DNA of 64,000 nt from Litoditis marina. Taxonomy: Eukaryota > Nematoda > Chromadorea > Rhabditida > Rhabditidae. The stretch is from positions 21,479,904-21,543,903 of the forward strand of contig OZ038436.1 of the NCBI GenBank assembly GCA_964036275.1, in the 5' to 3' direction. Every line of letters begins with the position of its first letter. The stretch's first letter is position 1. Below the pieces are notes generated by a model. That model had not been told where the DNA came from, searched no databases, and saw only the letters and a list, made by a program, of their open reading frames with translations. Positions 25,701 to 36,736 of the stretch are shown piece by piece. Both the position numbers and the translations under genes were made by a program.

Positions 25701-28700
25701 ATGTTTAAACCTAAAAACGACTCCTGTTTGACGAAGAGTCGAACCTTACTGGTGTATGTTTCATCAGGGATGATCAAAGTTGGTACGCAGACAACTTTTT
25801 GAAAGGATTGAATTAATGGTCACAATCAACCCTTTATCGTTATGAACTGAATTGTATACAATATAATAGTTGATTTTCTTGTATTTTTTTAAAATCAATG
25901 GAAAACTGCTATTTTATGGGTGTCATTCTAACCCACCTCATCGATGATCGGCTTGGCCCTGCTAACTCGCTCGATGGCCTTGTCCCAGTCGGCCCGGTAA
26001 CTGCTGTGGGCAGCCGCTCCCCTACCAGCGTACTCGCTGCGTCTTCGCCTCTCGCCGCCCTCCATATGACCACGTCCCATGCCACCTCTCCCCCTCTGTA
26101 ATAACGATAATAATAATAATACAATGTTTATTGCGTATAAAACGAACGTGGTAAGAACAAACTAATTTAGTACAAGATTCTATGGCGAAAGCAAAACGTA
26201 TCCCACTCCCAGTGGATGTATGTTGAAAAAACAACACACATCAACATCAGAGAAAAGAAAAGTAAGGAATAACTATTTCATAAAAAGGAAGCCGGTTTTA
26301 GATTCAAATATGTGAAAACTTATAATTTCGCATGAAACACTTTTGTACAACTCTACTGTAGTATGCATAGCAACTCTGTTGGAATTAAAATATATTTTCT
26401 CTATGAAATATGTCTATAGTAGATTCCTCATATTCGTTTGCAAGGTTACGCATGTTCACTTCAACGCTACTGGATTTCCAATTCAACTACTTTCCCAATG
26501 AAAAACTAACCCTAGGTGGCCCCAGCAACATCTTCTGACTGGGTTTTCTGGCATTCGCCAAATTCTTGCGAATTATGGACTCTCCTCTGGCCATCTGGCT
26601 ATTCTGATGCGCTTCCTGCTCAGGCGAAATTCTCTGAAACAACTAATAATATACCCGAAGGCAGGAACATAATTAGTTATTAGAATAGAAAAATCTAAAT
26701 CGCAAAATCATTTTACAAGAATCTCTTGCAACAGAAAACGTCAGAATGAGACATATCAGGGAACTATGAAACGTTCCTTTAATTGAATGATACTGATACA
26801 GCCAGGTTGGAACTCAACTACACAACTACTAGAGCTCGGAAAGCAAGCCGCGTACCTCTGTCAATATAATCAACCAATCACAAGTCACAATACGCAACAT
26901 ACTCATTAGGTTTTGGAGCAAAAAACATTTATTGAAAATTAAACTAGAATATGAAGTGTAAATTGTGTAAAAATAAAAATTTATGTAAAAACCGACCCTA
27001 TCAAATGAGCTGCCGTGATAGGGTCCACCGAAAGCGGAACTGGCGGCGGCGGATGATGAGACTGGAACCGGGGGGCGATTGGAGGAAGCGAGTGACGTCG
27101 ATACTCGGCCCACTACTAATGAGCGAGATGGGTCCTGAAACGACTGTAGCAAAACTGGAAAACTGGTCCGGTACTTGGGTTGTTGAAGTCGAACTCGAAA
27201 CTCAACTCGAAAACACTCGAAAATTTCCAAGTCGAGTCAAACTCGATTAACAACCCTATCAGATACATAGGTGCGGTACCCCGCTTATCTGACCAGGGGA
27301 TCCTTAACATTTCCTTTATAGCAGGACGATTATGTGGAGCCAACTGTGTCAACGGTCCTCCGCAATCGAAAAATGTATTGCAGATGCACTTTAAAGGACT
27401 GAAGCGTTGGCCGTTGGGATTGGACCACATAATCGTCATTCTTTAACTGGGCTAGTGGGGACCCATAACTTTTAGGATAATTCTATGTATCTAGGCCCTC
27501 TAGGGTAATTACCAAGATGGGACATGTAATACTTCCCTTTCTCCATAGAGGGATTTTTAACTCTGCAAACCCTCGAACCGACACTATTCAACCTATGGTC
27601 AAAGAAAAGTTTTTTCTTCCTTTTCACTAGAATTGTTCCCGATCCTGGAACATTCGGGATGTAACTACGAATGTATTCGTATGGAATGGGGAGTAGAACA
27701 ACACTGCTCACCTTATACCAACATAATATTGAACAAATTTGATCTACTTCTCAAGTTTGATCATTTTCAATAATTAGTGTGAACTTACTGAAAACGGTTC
27801 GTACTGGGGGACTTTCGATCGGTTCGTCTCAAAATTGAAAGGTTTTTCGATCGCTTCGCCTTTCGATCGTTTCGTGTCAAACTTGAACGGTTTTACCGTT
27901 GCACGCATCGTTATCGGCGGCCCACTGCAAAGAAATTAAAATACTTCTGGTTAACTAATTGGATGAGAAAATACCCCCTCTCTAACCAACAAACCAACAC
28001 AACTTCATCTACAAGTAGCATTTCTTTTTGATTGCGCGGAAATTGAATCTCGCTCTGTGTGAATGTAAATTCATAATGAAATCAACGGCCGTTTGTCGGA
28101 ACACCAAGATGACGTGGTTTTAGATACAATGGGTAGAATACCATCTCAAAATGGCTTGTTCATAATATTTTCAATCGCATTTGTCGTAAGTAGTGCCAAG
28201 TGCGACAGAGACGACAAATTCCTTAAATCAAAGACCATGACCGGGTCGATGGCCGCAAGATGCCCTAAGGCTGTAAATAGTGTAAACTATAAAATGTGAG
28301 CTCATTTAACCGGTGAGCTATAGGAGAATTCAAATCGCGTTCCATTCACCAACAAGACTCACCTAGGTGTGCTCGTCAGGCCAGGGGCAGACTGGACGGA
28401 AGGCGTCTCGCGTGCACCATCTGAAAAAAAATCAATTAAACAGGGAAACTTCATGGGTTTGGAACGGTGCGCGGCCGGGGATTATCAGACATTGCAATAA
28501 CTAACCAGGAAGCAGTACTTTACTACCACAACAACATAAACTGACAAAAGATATAAATCGAGAGCTTACTGAAGTCTAGTCTGTCATGGTCGCGATTACT
28601 GGAGAGATGAAGTTGCGAACCGAATCCCGAGTAATGTTCCTCGCCGCGTGAAGTTGAAGCATCGGAGTAGGTTCTCCTTTAATAAAACCAAGTGTACCAT

Positions 28701-29928
28701 GCAACGAAAAAATGAGTATTGTGCATAACAATTCTGCTAGCCTGCACACTCGGAAAAGACTGGATTGCATGACCAACTCAATGTCTCTGGAACTCCAGAG
28801 TGAAAACACTGTCCAAATACGAACATGATATTTCAAATATCACGTCATAAAAATAAATAAAAATGTTCAAGTTCAGAAACCATGCCTCACTTGTATTTGT
28901 TAGACTACCACTTCCCTACACAAGGGCAAACAACGCTCGAAATTAGGTTTTTCTGCAATTTTCGAAAGAGTTCTCCAACATTAGCCAATTAATCACATGT
29001 TGTTGTTTGGTAAATTTCATTTTTTAGAGGGGGGTCGTACTGCCCGTTACGTAGGAAAACTTTGTGGTCACCCCTAATGATTCAGAAGGCGACTGACCTC
29101 TGGCTATCCTCCGGATGATAGCTCGAGAAGGGCACTGGCTGACGTCTTTCTTGACCACCGTTCCTAACTTCGTGCTGGCCGCGATGACTCGGCCTTGTTG
29201 AATATTCCGTTGGCACTGGCGGTCGCGCCTGAAAGAGCAAACTTTATTGAAAAGTTATTGAAAACTCGAAGAAGATATGTTGCGAAGAAATATTCAAACA
29301 AAAACTTCGAAAACAAACATCATGTTTCATGTATTTCCATCCAAGATCTGCATGCAGAAAGGTGTGAGAGATAAACTGGAGCTATAACAACAGGCAAAAA
29401 CGTTGCGTGTGATTCATTCACAACGTATTCACATTGAACAACTTTATCAACTGCTATTCTAGTATTTCGAGAAATAACCAACTTTCATTGTTTTCTTCGT
29501 GAATCTAAGAAAAACCGACCATCGGAAGCCCTCCACGTGGGTATGATCTGTCAGACGGTGTGCTCCCCGCAAACCCATCCTGATGACGTGGTCTACTGTT
29601 GAGGTTTCTTCTCATGATAGATTCGACTCTATGTTGGTCATAGGGAGGCTGCAAGACAAGAAACTGGTCTCGACATTACTATCTCACATCCAATCGCGAA
29701 AAGGCGTTTTCAGCAACAAACAATTCAACAAAAATTGAATTGTTCCGATTTCAATTGAAACGAAACGTTCGCTGGAACAAGCATAAGCACACATTTCTAG
29801 TTAAAGTAGCAAAGGATTGTTAAACGGGTGTGGCATGTCTGGCGGGGACGATTAGGTGTGGATTATATGTCCAAATTTACCTGAAACTGGTCATCACCAT
29901 ACGATGCGAAACGCTCCGTGTCTCTCAT
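19794..29928 (-). CDS. NYN-domain (RDE-8/Regnase-like) protein, 813 aa, 21 exons
   Basis: Exons in coding order: 29881-29928, 29520-29648, 29098-29228, 28570-28676, 28363-28420, 27789-27924, 26511-26633, 25937-26095, 25264-25400, 24836-24941, 24363-24459, 23835-23924, 23385-23527, 22861-22941, 22536-22625, 22256-22357, 21836-21922, 21410-21586, 20727-20828, 20260-20394, 19794-19997. They sum to 2,442 nt with every phase matching. Residues 1-400 are polar and Arg/Gln/Ser-rich with an RGRGGMGRG patch near 245. Residues about 430-600 resemble the Zc3h12a/RDE-8 NYN (PIN-like) RNase fold: RPVLIDVCGVAIS, then VALYFITRGHKVQLLTPKYY and RAGLIVFIEPP. The first acidic ligand (D441) is present, but the later CYDDRF and SND motifs of Regnase have no acidic counterpart. 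No CCCH finger follows; the C-terminus is acidic and ends near WVAQPLT. RDE-8-type proteins act in RNA silencing and mRNA cleavage; that role here is inference. It lies 260 bp downstream of the SmF gene. Confidence 0.75.
20640..20706 (+). mobile_element. 3' tail of a non-LTR retrotransposon in an intron
   Basis: Within intron 19 of the NYN gene, TGTTGAATCGCGAATAAA is followed by (TCTAA)n-type repeats. The same layout, CGAATAAA then a short tandem repeat, is at 55,340-55,375. Only the 3' end is recognisable. Confidence 0.5.
25175..25255. repeat. GAGTCGAACTCG-rich small repeat in an intron
   Basis: Contains CGAGTCGAGTCGAACTCG and ends GATTAACAACAC; similar in composition and order to the foldback at 27,177-27,256. 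Confidence 0.5.
27177..27256. repeat. Small foldback element, GGGTTGTT ends
   Basis: 80 bp within intron 6 of the NYN gene, starting GGGTTGTTGAAGTCGA and ending TCGATTAACAACCC, with internal CTCGA-type inverted motifs. Looks like a MITE. A nearby 10-bp-stem hairpin (GACCCTATCA/TGATAGGGTC, 26,995-27,027) may belong to a related insertion. Confidence 0.65.
27323..27446. mobile_element. MITE with AGGACGATTATGTGG ends, copy 1
   Basis: Terminal inverted repeats AGGACGATTATGTGG and CCACATAATCGTC flank about 95 bp that includes TCAACGGTCCT and AAAGGACTGAAGCGTTG. The same element occurs at 42,502-42,616. Flanks suggest a TTTAA-like target, not resolved exactly. No transposase. Confidence 0.85.
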
Positions 29929-29962
29929 GACTGACTGACACGGTTAAGCAACAGCAAGAACG

Positions 29963-29972
29963 CTAAAAATGT
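29963..29972 (-). promoter_or_regulatory. Candidate trans-splice acceptor of the NYN gene
   Basis: ACATTTTTAG on the minus strand, 34 nt before the start codon and within the 260-bp gap to the upstream SmF stop codon, as expected for a downstream gene of a nematode operon. Confidence 0.5.
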
Positions 29973-30188
29973 GTACACCTTTTTTATACGTTGTACATGA
30001 GGTGAGATGTATGATTATATTATTTACTGTGTACAGAGATTTTGAAGGGAAAGCCCACCAACACTCGAGAAAAACACTAATAACACACAGCTTTACTTCA
30101 AAACAGAAAACACATTGCATAAGAATAATGGAAGATCATAACATCGAAAGTGACAAACATCAAATCAACAAAAGAAAGGAAAAAGGGT

Positions 30189-31374
30189 CTACTCCGCTTC
30201 GCCGTCGACTCCACCGATGTATAAGACATTGTTGCACCTGGAAAGAAGTTATGATCAGCTAGACAGCCATCCGAAGTTGTTAAAACATATTATTTGCCGT
30301 GTTCAACTGTAATTTAAATTTTTACGGATAAGTCAAGACACAGGTGAAAATCAAGATAGCCGTTCTACTTTTTTAAAAAAACTGCAAAAAAAAACCTCCA
30401 GTGACATCACTCACTTGCTGTAACGGATGGCAGAAAAACGTTGACACTATTTTAACCAACACTTCAGTCTATCATTAATTCGAACCCAGTAAATTTCGGG
30501 CGGTGATTCAAAATCACAGAAGGGGATTTCCCTCAACAGCGAAGAAGATGAATGCCGTCCACAAATACAATTCTAGCTTGTAACTGCTGTGTGATTATGA
30601 TGCGCCTATTCTTGCGAAAGTATATTCGAACCTGATCAAGATTTCTCCCAAATTGCCGGTGTTGTTTCCATCAATAAACTCTTCTGCGTTAGCCAACTGG
30701 AGGTTCATGTAGCCATCAACAGACACGAGGATGCCTAAAAAGGAAAGCAAAAAGTTTTTTGTAAAACAGAACATATATCAACTACAGAGCACTTGGTACA
30801 AAACTAAATTTTTTTCCAAAATCAAGCTTCGAAAATATGTTTATTGACGAATATTTTCTCCAATGACTCCTATTTAAGAATTTAAGTTTCAGTGCTACGG
30901 GTCAGATAGCTGCGATACTGGGTACGATTTAAAACTATTCTCGGTTCACCTAATTGTTAATATTTTAGTGGCATTAAATATATAAATGAGCTGTAGAAAA
31001 ATCATGTAAAATTATAAACTAATAGATGATGGTGCTCCCTTCCGGGTCTGTAGTCGCAGTTATCAGACCTGACGTCGGTTACACTCGGGCCTGTTGTCCC
31101 GTAATCATTTTTGTGGAGAACCTATCTTTACACATTGAACATATATCATCATCGCATCACCCACAGAATAAGAATTTATAAAAAAAATATATATATATCA
31201 ACATATTCGTCATTCGGAATAAAATGTCATTTCAATTTTGCGAGAGCTGAAATAAGCTTTCTGAACAATTTAGTGTTTACCTTTGTATTCCATACCCCAC
31301 TTCAACTTGCAGACGATTGGCTTGCCAGTGAGACTGTTCAGGAAAGGCTTAGGATTAACTGGTGCGGTTGACAT
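30189..31374 (-). CDS. snr-5: Small nuclear ribonucleoprotein F (SmF), 81 aa
   Basis: Three exons, 31281-31374, 30632-30734 and 30189-30237, give 246 nt with matching phases. The protein begins [19 protein letters not shown] and carries the Sm1 motif ([12 protein letters not shown]...VDGYMNLQL, about residues 21-45) and Sm2 motif ([15 protein letters not shown], about 61-75); it is close in length to SmF of other animals. SmF is part of the seven-member Sm ring on U1, U2, U4 and U5 snRNAs and is needed for pre-mRNA splicing; in nematodes the same ring sits on spliced-leader RNAs. A TTTACAG acceptor lies 6 nt before the ATG, indicating a trans-spliced start. The next gene on the same strand starts 260 bp downstream. 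The symbol is that of the C. elegans orthologue. Confidence 0.95.
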
Positions 31375-32174
31375 GACAATCTGTAAAGGAAAAGTATAGT
31401 AACTCACAAAATTTACCGTTCTTGCACGAAGAAAAGACCTTTAAGAGATCAACGTACGCTGGACCTCACAGGAAGTGATAAATCGTGAATAAACACAATA
31501 AATTTAAATGAAACCTTTTGAATTTCGAAAATGGGAGAGAGAAAAAATTAAAAGCGGGCAAAGCGCGCCGTGTTCAGGAGAACGCTAAACTGCGTATGAG
31601 CGTTGGTTTTAAATAGAACGCCTTTTCTGCTAATGTCTCTACACTCCAAGAACTCCATACTCTCTCACTTTTTATTTTGACACAACAAACGATTGTTTCT
31701 GAATTTGTAGTTTGATCCTCGGAAGTTCAAATAATTTTTGATCGTTCGATTCTATAATGTATATTGTTCACATTAAGATGTTTCAATTGAAATTAATTTT
31801 TCTTGTTGCTCAATGTTTACTGAAGAGTGATTATTGTTTGAAAAGAGCAAGAAAAAACCTGTAGAGATTAGATAATAGGCCAATTACACATGCAACCGGG
31901 TTGAATGCAAACAAAATGCAACCAGGTTGCATGTGTACGTACGAAACCATTGGTCGCTTTCAAATTTTCAAACGCAACCACTACAACCAAAATCACTTAA
32001 CATAACCAAAAAGACAAATTTGGTTGCATTTGAGAAGCAACCCGGTTGCATTTGAAATCAACCAATACTTTTATGCACATGCAACCCGGTTGCATGTGTA
32101 AACCGCCCAGATATCTAGTAGTTCTTCCGGAAATGATTGTTGAGACAGATTCGAATGACTTTGATTTCAGGTAG
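31375..32174. other. Divergent intergenic region with a foldback element
   Basis: 800 bp between the divergently transcribed SmF and NUDT9 genes, so it should contain both promoters. It carries the 220-bp foldback at 31,885-32,104. Confidence 0.5.
31885..32104. repeat. Foldback element built from GCAACCCGGTTGC motifs
   Basis: About 220 bp with ends TTACACATGCAACCGGGTTG and the reverse complement CAACCCGGTTGCATGTGTAA. The palindromic core GCAACC(C/A)GGTTGC recurs four times, making several alternative hairpins. Same architecture as the GGTAACC foldback at 13,267-13,533 but with a different motif. Confidence 0.85.
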
Positions 32175-34080
32175 ATGTCAATTTGGTCTCATCTACTCTG
32201 CAAACCAAACATGATCACCATTCATATAAAGTGCAGGAATACAGGTTTATTACAGCTGTAGACAAAGTGTATACGATACTAGAAGACTGTGATTGAAAGA
32301 TAGTAAGAAAACAAAGAGGTAGTTGTTAGGTAACTAACCCTTCTCTTCGTATTTTTCAGCGTGTAGGTTAATATCACACGTACATCTGATAAATAATGGC
32401 CACGCGGTTAAAACAATCAACTGAACCGGTACCAATGACACTTTTGAAATTCAAGTTCATTTGGCTTTACACCTCGTTTTCCACGCGATAAAGAAACTTG
32501 TCTCGTGTCTCGTCTGAAAATTCTGTTAGTTGAGGACTAAATCTCTATCATATTTTGTTTTCTTGAAAGTGGGAGTTCATATACATATAAGCATACAAAT
32601 TTCGATAAGTTCAGATCTTCCCTATATTCGGTCATCTATTCATCGTGTGCAAGTTCCCGACGAAAAATTGAAATGGAGCGTCGATTGGAAGGAATACAAC
32701 CCTCCGGATTATACAGATCCGGCGATCGAAGGAAAGCCATGGGCCGATGATAACCTTCTCCACAATATGAAATGGAATGCAGTCGATGGAAAAATTAACA
32801 GAAAATCACATTTTAGGTAGGGTTTAAACTTTTCCCCCATCATAGTGAGCTCGCAACTACCTTTCATATTCATATTCGTTTGAATGACGAACTGCGTTCA
32901 AAAATAGTATTATTATCACGATTTTTTTATTATTGCAAGAAAAAATAGACTCAAATCTGCTCCGATTCTACCGTCTTGGGACACAATACGTCCGTTTCTG
33001 TCCCTAGGACGAGGTTGCAGTTTCTCTAATCACGGCTCTGTTTTCAGTACCTATGCATTTGACGGCGACTCGCGACCTCTGAATCCAATTGGACGCACTG
33101 GGCTGAGAGGCAGGGGAACGCTCGGTAGATGGGGACCAAACCATGCTGCTGATCCTCTCGTTACCAGAATCCACCAGGACAAGCTACAATTTGTCGCCAT
33201 TCAACGATCCGACTCGGGTGAGCAGTAGTAGTTATCTTATGATATCTTGTCGGGCTCTGTAAGATCGTAGGCAGATATATTCCGCGTTTAATATCTATGA
33301 GGTAAGCATTAAAAGATGAAAGTATAATATATATAATTTCAGGCGAATGGGCTATACCTGGAGGAATGGTGGATGCTGGAGAGGTAGTTTCGCAAACCCT
33401 CAAGCGAGAATTCTCTGAGGAAACCCTCGGAGGAGTATCTCCTGCCAATCTTGAACAACTGTGGTCGAATGGGAAGAACCTTTATAGGTATGTGATTACC
33501 TAATATGAGGTATTCAGCGTTTGCAATATCGTACTCCATGTTTAAATCCTCAATCTTTGATTGGAAATTGACTTTGAAAGCTTGGGGTCGGATATAAGTC
33601 GTTAGTAAGCTATAACTAGAATAAGGGAACTGAAATCTATCGGTTTACATACAAATCTAGCGAAATGTATGTCAATGACTTGACTATGAATGAATAAGCT
33701 GCTCTTGAGCTTTCTGTCATACAAAGTCATATAATAATATTCTCTAATTACAGTGGCTATGTAGATGATCCACGAAATACTGATAACGCGTGGATGGAGA
33801 CAGTTGTTATGAACTTCCATGACGATACCAGGCTACTAGAGAACACCAAATTACAGGTACATCATCGTTACTAAGTTTTGTCGAGAGTGCGTTTTTCAAA
33901 CTATGTTTTGTACATTCAAAGATAATTCGCAGTTTGTTAGTCCTTAGTCTCAAATATATTCAGGCTGGCGATGATGCAGTAAATGTGAAATGGATTGACG
34001 TGGATAACTGTCAGAATTTGTATGCCTCTCACAACGAGTTCATCAATATTTTGAAAGCATACCATGTATCAAAAGCCTGA
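32175..34080 (+). CDS. NUDT9: ADP-ribose pyrophosphatase, NUDT9 family, 268 aa
   Basis: Exons 32175-32244, 32615-32816, 33048-33217, 33343-33487, 33754-33856 and 33964-34080 sum to 807 nt in frame. A GATTTCAG acceptor lies 4 nt before the ATG. From residue about 24 the protein follows NUDT9 closely: [53 protein letters not shown] complete Nudix box is present: G155, E161, R169-E170, E173-E174 ([20 protein letters not shown]), followed by [16 protein letters not shown] and a final YASHNEFI block. NUDT9 hydrolyses ADP-ribose to AMP and ribose 5-phosphate, with Mg as cofactor, often in mitochondria. The short first exon ([17 protein letters not shown]...) is basic and may be a targeting peptide; that exon is the least certain part. 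The C. elegans counterpart is, to my recollection, ndx-6 (EEED8.8). Confidence 0.92.
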
Positions 34081-34352
34081 TCGGTAATTGATAGCGGGTG
34101 AGTGATATTCCAAACATTCATCGTAATGAACACAACGGATAAATAGAACGTGACAATCATGTATAAACAGCTCGCCCATAATCAATATCATTGATCCATG
34201 TTATAAATTTCTCAAAACTTTCACGGACACAAACGACAACTTAGTAACGGAAATGAGAACATACAGATTGTTGCTTCGAAGCAAGATTTATACAAGTTAG
34301 GCAACGTGAGAACCTGAGATCTGAGAATAATTAACAAACTATGCTCTTAAAT

Positions 34353-35477
34353 TTACTTGCTGTTAGCAGCCTTCTTCCGGCGACAGAACTTTTTGTGTGT
34401 CGGCCAGTGCGCTTGTTGGCATTCGACGCCACAATAGGCAGTGTTCCAGCAGCACGGATAAATAGCCTGTAAACAAATATTTTGTAAATATTAAATACGT
34501 TTAATGCCATACTAGGTACTAAGTAAAATTATAACTGAAAATTCAACTCTTTTTCTCATGTCGATCTTTATTTCAGGGAAATCAAAAACTGGTCCAATGA
34601 ACTACTTCTCATGAAAGAGCAACAACTACCTCTTTTTCACACTGATAACACCATTGTTGTCTCTTGACATTATTCAATTCCTTCTTATGACGGTCGTCCA
34701 ATTGGCTAAGCTCCAGCTTGAGAGAGTCCCTATATTTCTTATCCAATTCTTCTCTGAAAGTACAAAATTAAAATAATCCTGCAACCATGTCCAAATTCAG
34801 TAAATCTGTAATAATCAAAAACGGGCTCCTTTCCACCAGAGCCCCCGCACATTAAATTTTTTTCATTCACAAAATTATGAAATTTGAGTATTCAAATCGA
34901 AGAAAGGGAACCTTTTGGAAAATATGCAGACTTTACTTACTGGTATGTTAATAGCTACTTCTTTAACACTATGCTTGAACACCTACTTCGTTGTATCTAA
35001 TTCCTCCTTGAACTGCTTACATAACTCGGCACGAGTTTTCTCCTCATCTGCGAGAAACTCTTCGTGAAGCTGTAATTATTTGTAGTTTTTTATACAACTC
35101 AATGTTGCAATTCTATATGGGTAGGAACAGGTACGATTTTAACTTTTCTCATATCGTACGTTTATTCGTTTATAAAAGTTCACTGTTGTGATCGAATATG
35201 TTTATATAGTTTCATGTTTTTCATTCACGAATAAAGTATATCAATAGACTCGCCTTTTCCGTGACTTCTACAAGAAGGCGCTCCCTCTGCTTTTGAAAAT
35301 CATTCAACCAGTGACGTTGAAGATCGATTAAAACTCGCTTCAGCCCATCGTTGCTGTCGGTTACAACAGGCTGACCCCAGTTATCCAAAGGAACCTGCAA
35401 AAAATGTATTATTATATTGTATACCTACCTACCAATTTTATGAATGAACCAGTTACCTTTACTTTTGAGCATAACAT
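34353..35477 (-). CDS. Short MYND zinc-finger protein, ZMYND8/ZMYND11 (BRA) type, 160 aa
   Basis: Exons 35457-35477, 35254-35394, 34987-35069, 34630-34753 and 34353-34466 total 483 nt in frame. The second intron has a GC donor (GAAAAG|GCGAGT). The middle of the protein is charged and coiled-coil-like (about residues 25-112). The C-terminus is a full MYND finger: [20 protein letters not shown], then [20 protein letters not shown], residues 116-155, with the CxxC, YC, CQxxxW, H and C ligands in place. The CCWNTxYC and CQQxHW wording matches ZMYND8 and ZMYND11 (BS69) and, among nematodes, the short BRA-1/BRA-2 proteins reported to bind a BMP receptor. PHD, bromo and PWWP domains of the vertebrate proteins are absent. 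The 7-residue first exon is supported by phase only. MYND fingers bind short PxLxP-type peptides; partners here are unknown. Confidence 0.85.
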
Positions 35478-35768
35478 TTTACACAACTTGTATTTGGAAA
35501 GTAATTGGTATACACATTTGCAAGTGTACCATAAAGGTCACACAATCTTTTGCGTTTGAGTTACCACTTTCTCACGCAGTAAAGTTTTTATATATATAAA
35601 GTGTTGAACAAAAAATATAGTCACTTTTGTTCACTTTCACTTTTGCGTGATCCCTTACAGTACGTCGGACTTCGCGAAAAAGAGAAAAAGATTAGTTTGT
35701 AGTAGTAAAGGGTAGAGACAAATAACCTAATTTCAATCGTTTTCAGAACACGTCAAGCAACTGCCTCG

Positions 35769-36112
35769 ATGTTTTATCATCATGAAAGTGAGTGCGTGGA
35801 ACAAGCTGCTTGGAGCTACTCCAAATACGTACCAGCTGATGAAAAGAGATCACTGAACGTGAAGAATTTGCCACTGCAGTGTATATAGGAACTTAGTGAA
35901 CCAGTTCAATGCAGTTCATGTTCATTGAACCTCATCTAAAACGTTACTCTAGTTCACCTGATGCACATTATGATTGGAGGACATGTCGTCTCGTTCCTGA
36001 GCATGTCGATGATGCTCAGCCACGACTGATCCCTCCATTAACTGATGATGATGCTCGTTCATTATCTCACCAGAATTCACGTGATGAGGTTCCATACCAG
36101 CCATGGCACTGA
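35769..36112 (+). CDS. Small protein of unknown function, 89 aa
   Basis: Two exons, 35769-35878 and 35953-36112, join in frame over a 74-nt intron (CTGCA|GTGTAT ... TACTCTAG|T). A CGTTTTCAG acceptor lies 24 nt upstream of the ATG, suiting a trans-spliced start. The product, MFYHHESECVEQAAWSYSKY at its start and VPYQPWH at its end, is rich in Asp, Glu, His, Trp and Tyr, has no signal peptide or membrane segment, and is not recognised; a small mitochondrial or nuclear accessory subunit is possible but unsupported. Without the intron the frame closes at TAG right after the first exon, which favours the spliced model. Its start is 292 bp from that of the divergent MYND gene, so the two may share a promoter region. 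Confidence 0.55.
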
Positions 36113-36736
36113 AAGTAGATTCGTGGTAACTGTGAAGATGTTGCGGAAGAAATATCTATTAATCACGATATTCATTCAGTTCTCGTAAAAAAACATAACA
36201 AAACACGTAAGTGAGAAGTGTGACAGTTAATTTTCGCCAATATATCATTAACATGAATGGTGAATGAAATGAATACGAGTGTTGAGCAGTTATAGAAAGT
36301 AGATGTTTACGTTTCTTTATCATCGCATAATACGAACACAAGTAAGTGGGAAGACGGAAGGGCTATTTTAAGCGCTCGCGAGCATCTCACGACAAGTGTG
36401 AGTACTGCTTCAGATTAGAAACTGAGCGATTCTTATGTATGCGATGCATAGGAAAAAACATAATGTATGCGATGCATAGGAAAAAACATAATAGAAAATC
36501 TTTTAAATGAAGTTAATTTGACGCGACTGGCAATAACAAATTAGTCGCGTGTGACTGGAAATTACATCCGCAAAGCTAGGGAAACGGTAGTCAACGGTAA
36601 CCGCAACGCGCGGCTTCCGCGTCGCGTCGTCGAGCGGCTGCATTTTATAAATTTGCTTAATGTTTTTTGTCTTTTGGCATTTTTTTTAACACTAAACGTG
36701 TGTTTATTCAATATGACGGAACATTGTTCAGGTGTC
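36113..36736. other. Upstream region of the SR-protein gene, with short tandem repeats
   Basis: Contains a perfect 28-bp tandem repeat (unit TGTATGCGATGCATAGG plus A-rich part) at 36,437-36,492. A GC-rich patch lies at 36,575-36,640, just ahead of the candidate trans-splice acceptor CATTGTTCAG at 36,731. No gene is seen. Confidence 0.5.

Noticed and set aside
26829..27230. 133-codon minus-strand frame in intron 6 of the NYN gene
   Set aside because: Exons 6 and 7 join in phase without it, and it overlaps small foldback repeats.
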